This document shows, in pieces, positions 1-7,326 of a DNA stretch of 14,144 nt. The position numbers were made by a program, and so were the translations under genes. Under the pieces are notes generated by a model, which searched no databases, had not been told where the DNA came from, and saw nothing but the letters and a program-made list of their open reading frames with translations. The stretch lies in assembly GCA_964452155.1 (NCBI GenBank), contig CAYVLC010000068.1, positions 1 through 14,144 of the forward strand, in the 5' to 3' direction. Within the stretch, counting starts at the first letter, position 1. Each line of letters begins with the position of its first letter. The stretch is from UBA2632 sp964452155 (GTDB lineage Bacteria; Bacteroidota; Bacteroidia; Bacteroidales; Dysgonomonadaceae).

Positions 1-227
1 TCGAATTCGCAGCTATTGCTGCGTAACTATATTTTAAATTTTACCGAACTATTGTTGGAAAACTATTGCTGCCAATTCAACACAATGTATATCACGCAAA
101 TATAAGCTTACTCAACAATGATTTCTCTTATACTACAATTATTTACCTCAGAAAACAGTAAACATTCTTTACAGTGCTTTGTTTAAAAACCAGAACACAA
201 TTCTAAACAAACAAGAAGATATTAGTT
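1..227. other. Upstream region of the carotenoid cluster
   Basis: No gene is visible on either strand. Three near-identical decamers lie at 13-22, 49-58 and 63-72 (CTATTGCTGC, CTATTGTTGG, CTATTGCTGC). The first sits inside the inverted repeat GCAGC-TATT-GCTGC at 9-22. They are candidate operator or recognition repeats for the operon that starts at 228. I did not find a clean TAnnTTTG box. The only TTTG (178-181) is preceded by GTGC rather than TAnn, so the promoter stays unassigned. Confidence 0.5.
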
Positions 228-1064
228 ATGGATCTTTACAATGATATATCTTTCGGAACCAGCAAATTGATTACTAAGAAGTATAGCACTTCTTTCTCTA
301 TTGCTGTGGGCCGGCTCCCCTATCAGATGCGTCAATCTATATATAGTATATATGGTTTTGTGAGATTGGCAGACGAGATTGTTGATACGTTTCATACAGT
401 AAATCAGCAACTAGTTCTAGAGGATTTCGAAAAAGATTACTACAAAGCACTCCACAATGGAATAAGTATGAATCCTGTGCTACAATCGTTTGCTACAACA
501 GTAGCCAAGTATGACTTTCCTCCCGAATTGGTAGATTCTTTCTTAAAAAGCATGAAAGCCGATTTGAGTAAACAGTTTTACGACAACAACTCAGAGTTGG
601 ACAACTACATACATGGCTCGGCCAATGTGGTGGGCTTGATGTGTTTGTTGGTTTTCTTGGAGGGAGATAAAGAGAGGTACAACCAACTCAAAAACTCGGC
701 CATGAGTCTAGGTTCTGCATTTCAGAAAGTAAATTTTTTGCGTGATCTCAAGGCAGATACCGAAGAGTTGAATAGATTGTATTTCCCCAATGTGGACATG
801 ACAAACTTTACTGAAGAGGTAAAGAGTGAATTAATAAAAGATATAGAACACGATTTTGAGTTGGCCAAAGTAGGAATTAAGGAATTGCCCGGAAGATCTA
901 AACTTGCCGTATATATAGCATTTATTTACTACAAAAAGCTTTTGCAAAAGCTAAAACAAACTCCCGCAAATATGATTGTGAAAACACGCATCAGAGTAGC
1001 AGATACTACAAAAGCTATTCTTTTGGGAAAAGCTTTTATGAATTATAAATTGAACACAATTTGA
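228..1064 (+). CDS. crtB: Phytoene synthase (squalene/phytoene synthase family)
   Basis: This protein condenses two geranylgeranyl diphosphates head-to-head into phytoene, the committed step of carotenoid synthesis, at the cytoplasmic membrane surface. At 278 aa it is a normal family length. The first aspartate-rich motif is DEIVD at residues 49-53. The second is the NFLRDLKAD segment at 169-177, with D173 and D177 in the usual diphosphate/Mg-binding positions. An HGSANVVGLM segment (129-138) matches the conserved region before the second motif, and YSTSF (19-23) matches the N-terminal signature. The ATG at 228 is the first possible start in this frame and puts the family N-terminus in the right place; no strong Shine-Dalgarno is visible, as is usual in Bacteroidota. 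It is the first gene of the cluster, 21 nt ahead of idi. A dehydrosqualene synthase (CrtM) would look similar, but the cyclase and CruF downstream favour a C40 pathway. Confidence 0.93.
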   Translation: MDLYNDISFGTSKLITKKYSTSFSIAVGRLPYQMRQSIYSIYGFVRLADEIVDTFHTVNQQLVLEDFEKDYYKALHNGISMNPVLQSFATTVAKYDFPPELVDSFLKSMKADLSKQFYDNNSELDNYIHGSANVVGLMCLLVFLEGDKERYNQLKNSAMSLGSAFQKVNFLRDLKADTEELNRLYFPNVDMTNFTEEVKSELIKDIEHDFELAKVGIKELPGRSKLAVYIAFIYYKKLLQKLKQTPANMIVKTRIRVADTTKAILLGKAFMNYKLNTI

Positions 1065-1085
1065 ATTATAAAAATATATATATAA

Positions 1086-1613
1086 ATGAAAGAGATACTG
1101 GTTGAAGAAAGAGTAGTATTGGTAGATGAAAACGATTGTGAGACTGGTACAATGGCAAAAATGGAAGCACACCAAAAAGCCCTTCTGCACCGTGCCGTAT
1201 CGGTATTTATTTTCAATACAAAAGGTGAGTGGCTACTGCAGCGTAGGGCTCTACACAAATACCACTCTTCGGGTTTGTGGAGCAATGCTGCTTGCACACA
1301 CCCAAGACCTGGCGAAACGTATATAGAAGCTGCACAACGCCGACTATACGAAGAGATGGGTATAAAGTGTGAGCTCACAGAGCTATTTCATTTTATATAC
1401 AAAGAAAAACTAGACAATGAGCTCACCGAGCACGAATTGGATCATGTATTTGTTGGTTATACAGACCAAATACCTAGCATTGATGCAGACGAAGTGTGCG
1501 ACTACAAATATATAACTATTAATGACTTAAGTAGCCATGTGCAATCTAATCCCGAGGCCTATACCTACTGGTTTAAGCATGTGATGGATAGTGTACAAAA
1601 ACATCTTCGGTAG
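1086..1613 (+). CDS. idi: Isopentenyl-diphosphate delta-isomerase, type I (Nudix)
   Basis: This cytoplasmic metal-dependent enzyme interconverts isopentenyl and dimethylallyl diphosphate and so supplies precursors for prenyl chains. The 175-aa protein carries the type I active site. The catalytic cysteine is C70 in the SNAACTHP segment (66-73), followed by H72, and the candidate metal ligands are H29, H72, E115 and E117 (TEHE, 114-117). The Nudix-like helix RRLYEEMG lies at 85-92. The start ATG at 1086 is 21 nt after crtB and gives the expected N-terminus. Its place between crtB and the lycopene cyclase indicates that flux into carotenoids is raised together with the pathway. Type II (flavin) IDI is ruled out by the Nudix layout. 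A 162-nt gap with hairpins separates it from the next gene, so expression could be partly uncoupled there. Confidence 0.95.
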   Translation: MKEILVEERVVLVDENDCETGTMAKMEAHQKALLHRAVSVFIFNTKGEWLLQRRALHKYHSSGLWSNAACTHPRPGETYIEAAQRRLYEEMGIKCELTELFHFIYKEKLDNELTEHELDHVFVGYTDQIPSIDADEVCDYKYITINDLSSHVQSNPEAYTYWFKHVMDSVQKHLR

Positions 1614-1775
1614 CACAACAACAAGATGGCAAGCTGTACTCTTGTTGATTTTGTAGCTTTTGGTTGTTTGGAGCTTGTTGCCACCAGTTTTATTGCAAGA
1701 AGTTTATTGCTCTGAAAAAACCACAAATACTTAATCTCCATCAACGTTTTTTGAAGAATAATTAAAATAAAAACT
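1614..1775 (+). promoter_or_regulatory. idi-cyclase spacer with alternative RNA hairpins
   Basis: Directly after the idi stop codon there is a perfect 8-bp inverted repeat, CAACAAGA (1619-1626) with TCTTGTTG (1640-1647), followed by T-rich sequence. The loop of that hairpin contains TGGCAAGCT (1627-1635), which can instead pair with AGCTT-GTT-GCCA (1672-1683; nine pairs with a 3-nt bulge). The two structures compete or would form a pseudoknot. This is the largest gap inside the cluster. Partial termination, attenuation or RNA processing are possible roles, all inferred from base pairing alone. Confidence 0.3.
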
Positions 1776-2459
1776 ATGTCTCTATACACAATCATCTTGC
1801 TAGTATCTATATCGATACCTTTTTTATTGAGTTTCGACAAGAAGTTGCAGTTTTATAAGCAGTGGAAGTATTTATTGCCTTCTATTATTGCAGTTGCACT
1901 ATTTTATATTGTGGGCGATATCTACTTTACTAAAATAGGCGTGTGGGGGTTCAACAGAGACTATCTCTCGTCGGTGTTTCTTTTTAAACTCCCCATAGAA
2001 GAGTGGCTTTTCTTTATAGCCATACCCTATGCAAGTATTTTTTTGCACGATGTGCTGCATGTCTATTTTCCTAGTTTCAAAATGCCAAGCAATATTTCTA
2101 GACGATTGTCTATCTTCTTTTTTGTGATAGCACTAATTGTGTTGTTGCTCAATTTAGACAAAGCATATACAGCATATATAATGGTAGTGTTCTTGATTGT
2201 GCTTGCTGTTTCTTATTTCGATAAGACTGACACAATAAGCCGTTTCTATTGTACATTTCTGGTTATATTGATACCGTTTGTATTAGTAAACGGTGCACTC
2301 ACAGGTGCTTTTACACCCAACCCTGTTGTTTGGTATGACCATACCGAAAATCTTGATTTGCGTTTTATAACCATACCCATAGAAGACTTTGTGTATGGGT
2401 TTACAATGCTATTGGCAGCAATAATGCTCCGCAACCGACTAAAAAAAGTGGAAGGATGA
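1776..2459 (+). CDS. Lycopene cyclase, fused heterodimer type (CrtYcd-like)
   Basis: This integral membrane enzyme cyclises the psi ends of lycopene to beta-ionone rings. The 227-aa length fits the bacterial and archaeal fusion of the actinobacterial CrtYc and CrtYd subunits. The internal duplication is visible: each half carries the conserved acidic motif, PIEE at 73-76 and PIED at 201-204. A W57-G-F-N segment lies before the first and VVWY (184-187) before the second. About six or seven hydrophobic segments fill the rest. Its last codon overlaps the next gene by 4 nt (ATGA at 2456-2459), so translational coupling to the CruF-like gene is likely. Some members of the family cyclise only one end, giving gamma-carotene; the sequence does not show whether this one is mono- or dicyclase. 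The CruF-like neighbour argues for a monocyclic product. Confidence 0.88.
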   Translation: MSLYTIILLVSISIPFLLSFDKKLQFYKQWKYLLPSIIAVALFYIVGDIYFTKIGVWGFNRDYLSSVFLFKLPIEEWLFFIAIPYASIFLHDVLHVYFPSFKMPSNISRRLSIFFFVIALIVLLLNLDKAYTAYIMVVFLIVLAVSYFDKTDTISRFYCTFLVILIPFVLVNGALTGAFTPNPVVWYDHTENLDLRFITIPIEDFVYGFTMLLAAIMLRNRLKKVEG

Positions 2460-3121
2460 GAAAGGCCAATAAAATTAGCACCTATTTTGTAACAAAACAA
2501 ACAACCATAGCCTCACTACTGTGCATTTTTTTCTCGGTAGGCGTGGTAGGTATGCTATTGCCTGCTACCAATAGCTACTTTTTGCAGCTCACTCCTTTTG
2601 CGCTTTTGCTGAGCTTTACAGTGCTAGCACTCTCCGACGAAAGCAAGCAGAGAGGCAAGCTTACAGTTTATCTCTTGTTTATTTACTTCACATCATATGC
2701 CATTGAGGTGGCTGGTGTGCATACAGGTTTATTGTTTGGCGCCTACTCGTATGGAGAGAATTTGGGCCTCAAGGTTTGGGACACACCCCTTATTATTGGT
2801 GCCAATTGGTTTTTCTTGGTTTACACTTCAGCTGCCATATTTGAGAAGACAAAAATACCAACTGCTCTTAAAATTTTGTTGGCATCGTCATCAATGCTTG
2901 TTTACGATATAGTAATGGAACAAGTGGCTCCAAAATTGGATATGTGGAGTTGGAAAAATGTAGCAGTACCTTTTCAGAATTACATTACATGGTTTTTGAT
3001 TGCTGTAGTGTTTCATATAGGTTTGAAACTCCTAAAGATAAAAATAAAAAACAAATTGGCTTTGGCAGTTTTGCTATGCCAGTTTATTTTTTTTGTACTA
3101 TTATTTATATTTCTAGCTTGA
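2456..3121 (+). CDS. cruF: CruF-like carotenoid 1',2'-hydratase (Caroten_synth family)
   Basis: This is a predicted polytopic inner-membrane protein of 221 aa. Known CruF proteins add water to the open psi end of gamma-carotene or lycopene, giving a tertiary 1'-hydroxyl; related haloarchaeal enzymes act in bacterioruberin synthesis. The family signature is clear: EVAGVHTG followed by FGAYSYG (84-100), PLIIGANWF (111-119), YDIVMEQVAPKLDMWSW (150-166) and PFQNYITWF (172-180). The conserved acidic residues E84, D151 and E155 fall within these stretches. Six or seven hydrophobic segments are visible. It overlaps the cyclase by 4 nt and ends 7 nt before the acyltransferase. Pairing with a cyclase and then a glycosyltransferase suggests that it creates the hydroxyl that is later decorated. 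The hydration step itself is inferred from family and context. Confidence 0.8.
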   Translation: MRKANKISTYFVTKQTTIASLLCIFFSVGVVGMLLPATNSYFLQLTPFALLLSFTVLALSDESKQRGKLTVYLLFIYFTSYAIEVAGVHTGLLFGAYSYGENLGLKVWDTPLIIGANWFFLVYTSAAIFEKTKIPTALKILLASSSMLVYDIVMEQVAPKLDMWSWKNVAVPFQNYITWFLIAVVFHIGLKLLKIKIKNKLALAVLLCQFIFFVLLFIFLA

Positions 3122-3128
3122 TAGAAGA

Positions 3129-3758
3129 ATGATTATTAAAGCAAAACATCATCTAGTGATTTACCCAATGTTTAAATTGTTTTCGAAGGCGATGATAAAC
3201 CGTCACTTTGCAAAATTAAAAATTGTTGGGGGTACTAAAGTGAGCAAAGAGCACTCTATTTTGCTTCTATCAAATCATTGTAGCTGGTGGGATGGTTTTT
3301 GGCAGTTAAATCTGAATTCGAAAGTATTTAAAAAAAAGTTTCACTTTATGATGCTCGAGGAGCAATTGAAAAAACACTGGTACTTCAATTATACGGGAGG
3401 TTTTTCGGTAAAGAAATCTGCTCGATCGGTGGTGGAGACAATTCAGTATTCGGCAGAGCTACTCTCGCAACCCGATAATTTAGTGCTGCTGTTTCCGCAA
3501 GGTAAAGTAGAGTCGATACATAAACAAATATTTATCTTTGAAAAAGGTGTTGGACGAATTTTAGAAAAAACAGAACGAACCAATGTGCAGATAGTGTTTT
3601 TGGTAAATTCGATTGATTATTTCATTAATAGAAAGCCTATTTTGCATCATTACATAAAAGAGTATAAAGATAAGAGTACAGATTATGACACTATAGAGAG
3701 AAGCTACAATGCTTTTTATAAAGAATGTATAAAACAACAATCTAAAACTATTGTATAG
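3129..3758 (+). CDS. PlsC-like acyltransferase, candidate carotenoid glycoside acylase
   Basis: This 209-aa protein belongs to the glycerol-3-phosphate/lysophosphatidate acyltransferase superfamily. The catalytic HX4D motif is NHCSWWD (H50, D55). The phosphate/substrate-binding motif appears as FPQG (122-125) instead of the usual FPEG. No long N-terminal membrane anchor is obvious, only a moderately hydrophobic start, so peripheral membrane attachment is likely. Its start lies 7 nt after the CruF-like gene with a purine-rich AGAAG just ahead, and its stop is 2 nt before the glycosyltransferase. In green sulfur bacteria a PlsC-like enzyme (CruD) acylates the sugar of chlorobactene glucoside after the glycosyltransferase CruC. 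The tight pairing here suggests the same job, but a housekeeping phospholipid role cannot be excluded from sequence alone. Confidence 0.75.
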   Translation: MIIKAKHHLVIYPMFKLFSKAMINRHFAKLKIVGGTKVSKEHSILLLSNHCSWWDGFWQLNLNSKVFKKKFHFMMLEEQLKKHWYFNYTGGFSVKKSARSVVETIQYSAELLSQPDNLVLLFPQGKVESIHKQIFIFEKGVGRILEKTERTNVQIVFLVNSIDYFINRKPILHHYIKEYKDKSTDYDTIERSYNAFYKECIKQQSKTIV

Positions 3759-3760
3759 AG

Positions 3761-4855
3761 ATGATTTATTTAGCTTACACTGTAATTGCATTTACCGCTA
3801 TTCAATTGATAGTGTCATTTTTGAATTTTATATTTAAGCAAAAAATGAAGGTCGGTAAAAGCAGCGACAAAATGGTCTCTGTACTGATTCCTGCAAGAAA
3901 TGAAGAGATAAATATAACTAATATCCTAATGGATGTGATGACTCAGAATCATAGGAATTTTGAAATTTTAGTTTTTGATGATGAGTCGACAGATAATACG
4001 GTCGAAGAGATAACAACCTTTATGAAGCATCGGAAAAATATTAGGCTCATCAAATCTGAAGGACTACCCGAGGGATGGCTCGGAAAAAACCATGCATGCC
4101 ATTCGCTTGCCATGGAGGCCAAAGGAGATTACTTGTTGTTTATAGATGCCGATGTGAGAATTAAAGACAACATAATAAAGAAAACTGTCTATTTTGCAAA
4201 AAAACATAAGCTTGGTTTATTGTCTATTTTCCCAAAACAGATAATGAATAGCTGGGGCGAGTATGCAACTGTGCCAATTATGAACTACATTTTGCTAACA
4301 CTGTTGCCTCTCATTTTAGTCAGAAAAATAGGGCTATCATCGTTAGCTGCTGCCAATGGGCAGTATATGCTTTTCGAAACACAAAACTACATGAAGCTTT
4401 TGCCCCACAAAACAAACAAATCCGAAAAGGTAGAAGACATTAAGATAGCTCGCTACTTCAAAAAAAAGAACCTCAAAACGGCATGTTTAGCAAGCGAGCC
4501 TGAGGTGAAATGCAATATGTACAATTCGTACCAACAATCGACCAACGGATTCTCTAAGAATGTAACCACTTTCTTTGGGGGTTCTACTCTTTTGGCTCTG
4601 GTGTTTTGGGGTATCACTACCATCGGATTTACACCTATTTTATTTGTTTATGGTGCAAGGGGTTTGGCAATTTACTTGGCTGCAATTATAACAATAAGGC
4701 TCTTTGTATCGATAACAAGTAACCAATCAGTAAATAAAAACATCTTCTTCTTGGTGGCACAACAAGTATCGCTCGGTATTATGATTATAAAATCGATAAA
4801 AAATAATTTTACAAAAGTACATATATGGAAAGGAAGAAATGTTTTGCAGTCGTAG
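3761..4855 (+). CDS. Membrane GT2 glycosyltransferase, candidate carotenoid glycosyltransferase (CruC/CruG/CrtQ-like)
   Basis: This 364-aa family 2 glycosyltransferase probably transfers a sugar from a nucleotide donor to a hydroxylated carotenoid on the cytoplasmic face. An N-terminal membrane segment (about 3-24) is followed by the GT-A domain: VSVLIPARNEE (39-49), a DDESTD nucleotide-binding site (73-78), GLPEGWLGKNHAC (101-113) and the DAD metal-binding motif (129-131). An acidic ED pair (225-226) could supply the general base, and YQQ (257-259) stands where a QxxRW-type motif would be. Two C-terminal hydrophobic segments (about 277-298 and 301-318) complete the layout, which resembles CrtQ, CruG and the hopanoid-linked HpnB. 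It starts 2 nt after the acyltransferase and its 3' end overlaps the TPR gene by 31 nt. The exact sugar and acceptor cannot be read from the sequence. Confidence 0.83.
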   Translation: MIYLAYTVIAFTAIQLIVSFLNFIFKQKMKVGKSSDKMVSVLIPARNEEINITNILMDVMTQNHRNFEILVFDDESTDNTVEEITTFMKHRKNIRLIKSEGLPEGWLGKNHACHSLAMEAKGDYLLFIDADVRIKDNIIKKTVYFAKKHKLGLLSIFPKQIMNSWGEYATVPIMNYILLTLLPLILVRKIGLSSLAAANGQYMLFETQNYMKLLPHKTNKSEKVEDIKIARYFKKKNLKTACLASEPEVKCNMYNSYQQSTNGFSKNVTTFFGGSTLLALVFWGITTIGFTPILFVYGARGLAIYLAAIITIRLFVSITSNQSVNKNIFFLVAQQVSLGIMIIKSIKNNFTKVHIWKGRNVLQS

Positions 4856-5571
4856 TTATGTTGCTTGCTTTCAGCTTTTACACACTTTGGGCACAACATA
4901 AACAGACCATTTACAATGCTTATATTAGCAACAATATGAGCAAATGGAAAGCTACTATTGATGAAATGGAGGCACAGCAAAAAAAACCAGATGAGTTTCT
5001 TTTGGAGCTATTAAACTACCAATATGGATACATTGCTTGGTGCCTTGGCAACAACGAGAAAAAACAAGCCAAAACTTACCTAAAATTGGCTGAAAGTAAT
5101 TTGGAGAATTTAGAAAAAAAAGCACTGTATCCGTCATACGTCAATGCATACAAATCGGCATTTTATGGCTACAATATTGGGCTAAACAAAATGAAAGCTC
5201 CATTTTTAGGCCCCAAAAGCATCAATGCAGCAAAGCAGTCTATGGAAGAAAACTCGGCAAATCCGTATGGATTTATACAATATGCAAATGCTCAGTTTTA
5301 TATGCCCCCAATTTTTGGAGGATCTAAAAAAGAGGCACTTAAATATTACCTCCAAGCACAAAACATAATGGAAGAAGACACCATTGAGTTACACAAAAAT
5401 TGGAACTACTTGAGCTTGCTCACAAATATGGCCGAAGCATATACCGAAATAAAAGAATACGAAAACGCAGAAAAATATTACAAACAAATTCTCAAGATTG
5501 AACCCAATTTCCTTTGGGTGAAAGATGAATTATATCCCAACTTTATAAAAGAAAGAACAAATGAAAAATAA
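4825..5571 (+). CDS. Exported TPR-like protein embedded in the carotenoid operon
   Basis: The function is unknown. The 248-aa protein begins with a clear Sec signal: basic ERKK (2-5), a hydrophobic stretch (6-20) and a likely cleavage near LWAQ (21-24). The absence of a lipobox cysteine suggests a soluble periplasmic protein. The mature part is helical. A TPR-like unit lies at 195-228 (the NAEKYYKQILKIEPN segment is typical), with a second at about 146-178 (NPYGFIQYA followed by FGGSKKEALKYY). The ATG at 4825 is chosen although it overlaps the glycosyltransferase by 31 nt. The alternative ATG at 4858 would remove the basic n-region of the signal peptide. It also overlaps crtI by 11 nt, so it sits translationally coupled between pathway enzymes. 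TPR folds bind proteins or peptides, so roles in transport, scaffolding or envelope placement of the pigment are guesses from context. Confidence 0.8.
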   Translation: MERKKCFAVVVMLLAFSFYTLWAQHKQTIYNAYISNNMSKWKATIDEMEAQQKKPDEFLLELLNYQYGYIAWCLGNNEKKQAKTYLKLAESNLENLEKKALYPSYVNAYKSAFYGYNIGLNKMKAPFLGPKSINAAKQSMEENSANPYGFIQYANAQFYMPPIFGGSKKEALKYYLQAQNIMEEDTIELHKNWNYLSLLTNMAEAYTEIKEYENAEKYYKQILKIEPNFLWVKDELYPNFIKERTNEK

Positions 5572-7045
5572 AAAAAGTGTATTAGTTGTAGGGGCAGGTT
5601 TGGGCGGACTGGCAACCGCTATACGACTGGCCAAAAAAGGCTATCAAGTAGAAATATTAGAAAAAAATGAGCAAGCAGGTGGTCGGTTAAATCAACTAAA
5701 GAAAGATGGCTTTACATTTGATGTTGGGCCAAGTTTTTTCAGTATGTCGTACGAGTTCGAAGAGTTTGCTCGAGATTGTGGTATAGAGCTCCCATTTAAA
5801 TATGTAGAGCTAGACCCACTCTACTCTGTAAACTTTAGCGACAATCCCAAAACTTTTCATTTGTACAAGGATATCGCAAAATTGGCAGAGCAATTTAAAG
5901 ATATTGAACCCGATTTTGAAGAGAAAATGAGAAAGTATTTAAAAAAATCGGGAGCATTGTTCAACGACACTGTTGACTTGGTGGTAAAGAACAACTTCAA
6001 CTCTATGTTCGATTACATTACCACGCTTATGCGTGTAAATCCTATTCATGTACCTGTTTTATTTAAAAGCTTTTATGAACATGTAGAGCAGTATTTCGAT
6101 TCGAAAGAAGCGCAACAAATAGTTTCGTTGGTGGCCTTCTTTTTGGGCAGAACACCTTTCGATACATTGGCCATATACACTCTACTATCTTACACTGAGT
6201 TTCAGCACGATGGATACTACAATGTAGTGGGCGGAATGTACAAAGTGATAGAAGGGTTTGTGGACGTGTTGATAAAAGATAACATAAAGATTCATTACAA
6301 CACCGAGATTGTAGATTTTAAGGCCAATGGCAAAAAAATTGAATCGGTAATAGACAAAAATGGCAAGCAATGGAGTGCCGATACAATATTGATTAATGCT
6401 GATGCAGCCGTATTTAGGCACACAGTGATGAAGCACAAAGACTACACACTAGATAAAATGGACAAGAAAAGCTGGACGATGGGCTTCCTCACCTTCTATA
6501 TTGGTCTCAAATGCAAGTTGCCTGAGGTAAATCATCACAACTATTACTTGGGTTCTAATTACAAAGAATATGCCGATAAGGTACTCTCGGCTAGCAACAC
6601 AATGGAAAAACCATACTACTATGTAAATGTTGTATCGAAATACAATGAGGATTGTGCCCCCGAGGGGTGCGAAAATCTCTTTTTTGTATGTCCTGTTCCT
6701 AATCTTCTTAATAAAGAAAACTGGGATGACAGAGAACAAATAGTAGATAGTATCATAGATGATTTCTCTAAAAGAATTGGTAAGGATATTGCTCCCGAAA
6801 TAATATCGAGAACTATATACACTCCTATTGAATGGGGCGAACAGTACAATCTACACCGTGGAAGCGGATTGGGACTGTCGCACACCTTCACTCAGATTGG
6901 TGCTATGCGTCCGGCCAATGTGGACGAGAAGTACAAAAATCTATTCTATGTAGGGGCATCTACTGTGCCAGGTGCGGGGTTGCCAATGGCTATCATTAGC
7001 TCTAAATTGGCTTTTGAGCGGATTGAGAAATATTTTAAGAAATAG
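5561..7045 (+). CDS. crtI: Phytoene desaturase, CrtI family
   Basis: This FAD-dependent, membrane-associated desaturase is expected to convert phytoene stepwise to lycopene. The 494-aa protein is a full-length family member. The N-terminal dinucleotide fold shows GAGLGG (11-16), the acidic E32/E34 at the end of the second strand, and AGGR (39-42). The C-terminal FAD-binding signature is complete: GLSHTFTQIGAMRP, then YVGASTVPGAGLPMAIISS near the end (463-481). It overlaps the TPR gene by 11 nt and is the last gene of the cluster. It is the only desaturase present, so it is most simply CrtI. The family also contains 3,4-desaturases (CrtD), diapophytoene desaturases (CrtN) and ketolases, and these cannot be separated with certainty by motif reading. 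The synthase and cyclase next to it favour phytoene as substrate. Confidence 0.87.
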   Translation: MKNKKSVLVVGAGLGGLATAIRLAKKGYQVEILEKNEQAGGRLNQLKKDGFTFDVGPSFFSMSYEFEEFARDCGIELPFKYVELDPLYSVNFSDNPKTFHLYKDIAKLAEQFKDIEPDFEEKMRKYLKKSGALFNDTVDLVVKNNFNSMFDYITTLMRVNPIHVPVLFKSFYEHVEQYFDSKEAQQIVSLVAFFLGRTPFDTLAIYTLLSYTEFQHDGYYNVVGGMYKVIEGFVDVLIKDNIKIHYNTEIVDFKANGKKIESVIDKNGKQWSADTILINADAAVFRHTVMKHKDYTLDKMDKKSWTMGFLTFYIGLKCKLPEVNHHNYYLGSNYKEYADKVLSASNTMEKPYYYVNVVSKYNEDCAPEGCENLFFVCPVPNLLNKENWDDREQIVDSIIDDFSKRIGKDIAPEIISRTIYTPIEWGEQYNLHRGSGLGLSHTFTQIGAMRPANVDEKYKNLFYVGASTVPGAGLPMAIISSKLAFERIEKYFKK

Positions 7046-7070
7046 TTGCAATAGATGCATGTTAGTGACT

Positions 7071-7135
7071 AAAGGTGTTAGGTATGATACTTTTACTTGA
7101 TTCTGTTTGTGTATCATTTAAATACTAGCACCTTT
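7071..7135 (+). terminator. Candidate hairpin terminator of the carotenoid operon
   Basis: AAAGGTGTTAG (7071-7081) pairs with CTAGCACCTTT (7125-7135), eleven pairs including one G-U. Inside it, ATGATAC (7084-7090) pairs with GTATCAT (7111-7117). The hairpin starts 25 nt after the crtI stop and runs into TTTTGTTT. The CCTTT of its right arm can also pair with AAAGG at 7149-7153, so a second, smaller hairpin competes with it. The loop is long (20 nt) and the stem interrupted, so termination activity is uncertain. Confidence 0.35.
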
Positions 7136-7326
7136 TGTTTCGCAAAACAAAGGTAGAAATTTTAAACCACTACAGCTATCAATCACAGACAACCAAGTCT
7201 TTATGTGTGACCGAAAGGAACCCTGAAAGGAACTATAAAGAAAATCGAAGAAGTAATTCATCCTTTTGTAAATGCATTGAGCGAAGTCTCTTTTAATTTT
7301 TTCCAATAAGTTATATTTTTTAATTC

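Noticed and set aside
174..181. GTGCTTTG as the crtB promoter -7 box
   Set aside because: It has TTTG at a suitable distance, but the conserved TA is replaced by GT and no -33 element is visible.
951..1378. Two minus-strand open frames across the crtB/idi junction
   Set aside because: They lie opposite the well-supported crtB and idi genes, have no recognisable domain, and have the irregular composition of a shadow frame.
4858..5571. Shorter start for the TPR protein that avoids overlap with the glycosyltransferase
   Set aside because: It would remove the basic residues ERKK and leave an incomplete signal peptide, so the upstream ATG at 4825 is preferred.
7118..7306. Minus-strand 62-residue frame after crtI
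   Set aside because: No domain and no promoter; it overlaps the hairpins behind crtI and is better explained as non-coding sequence.
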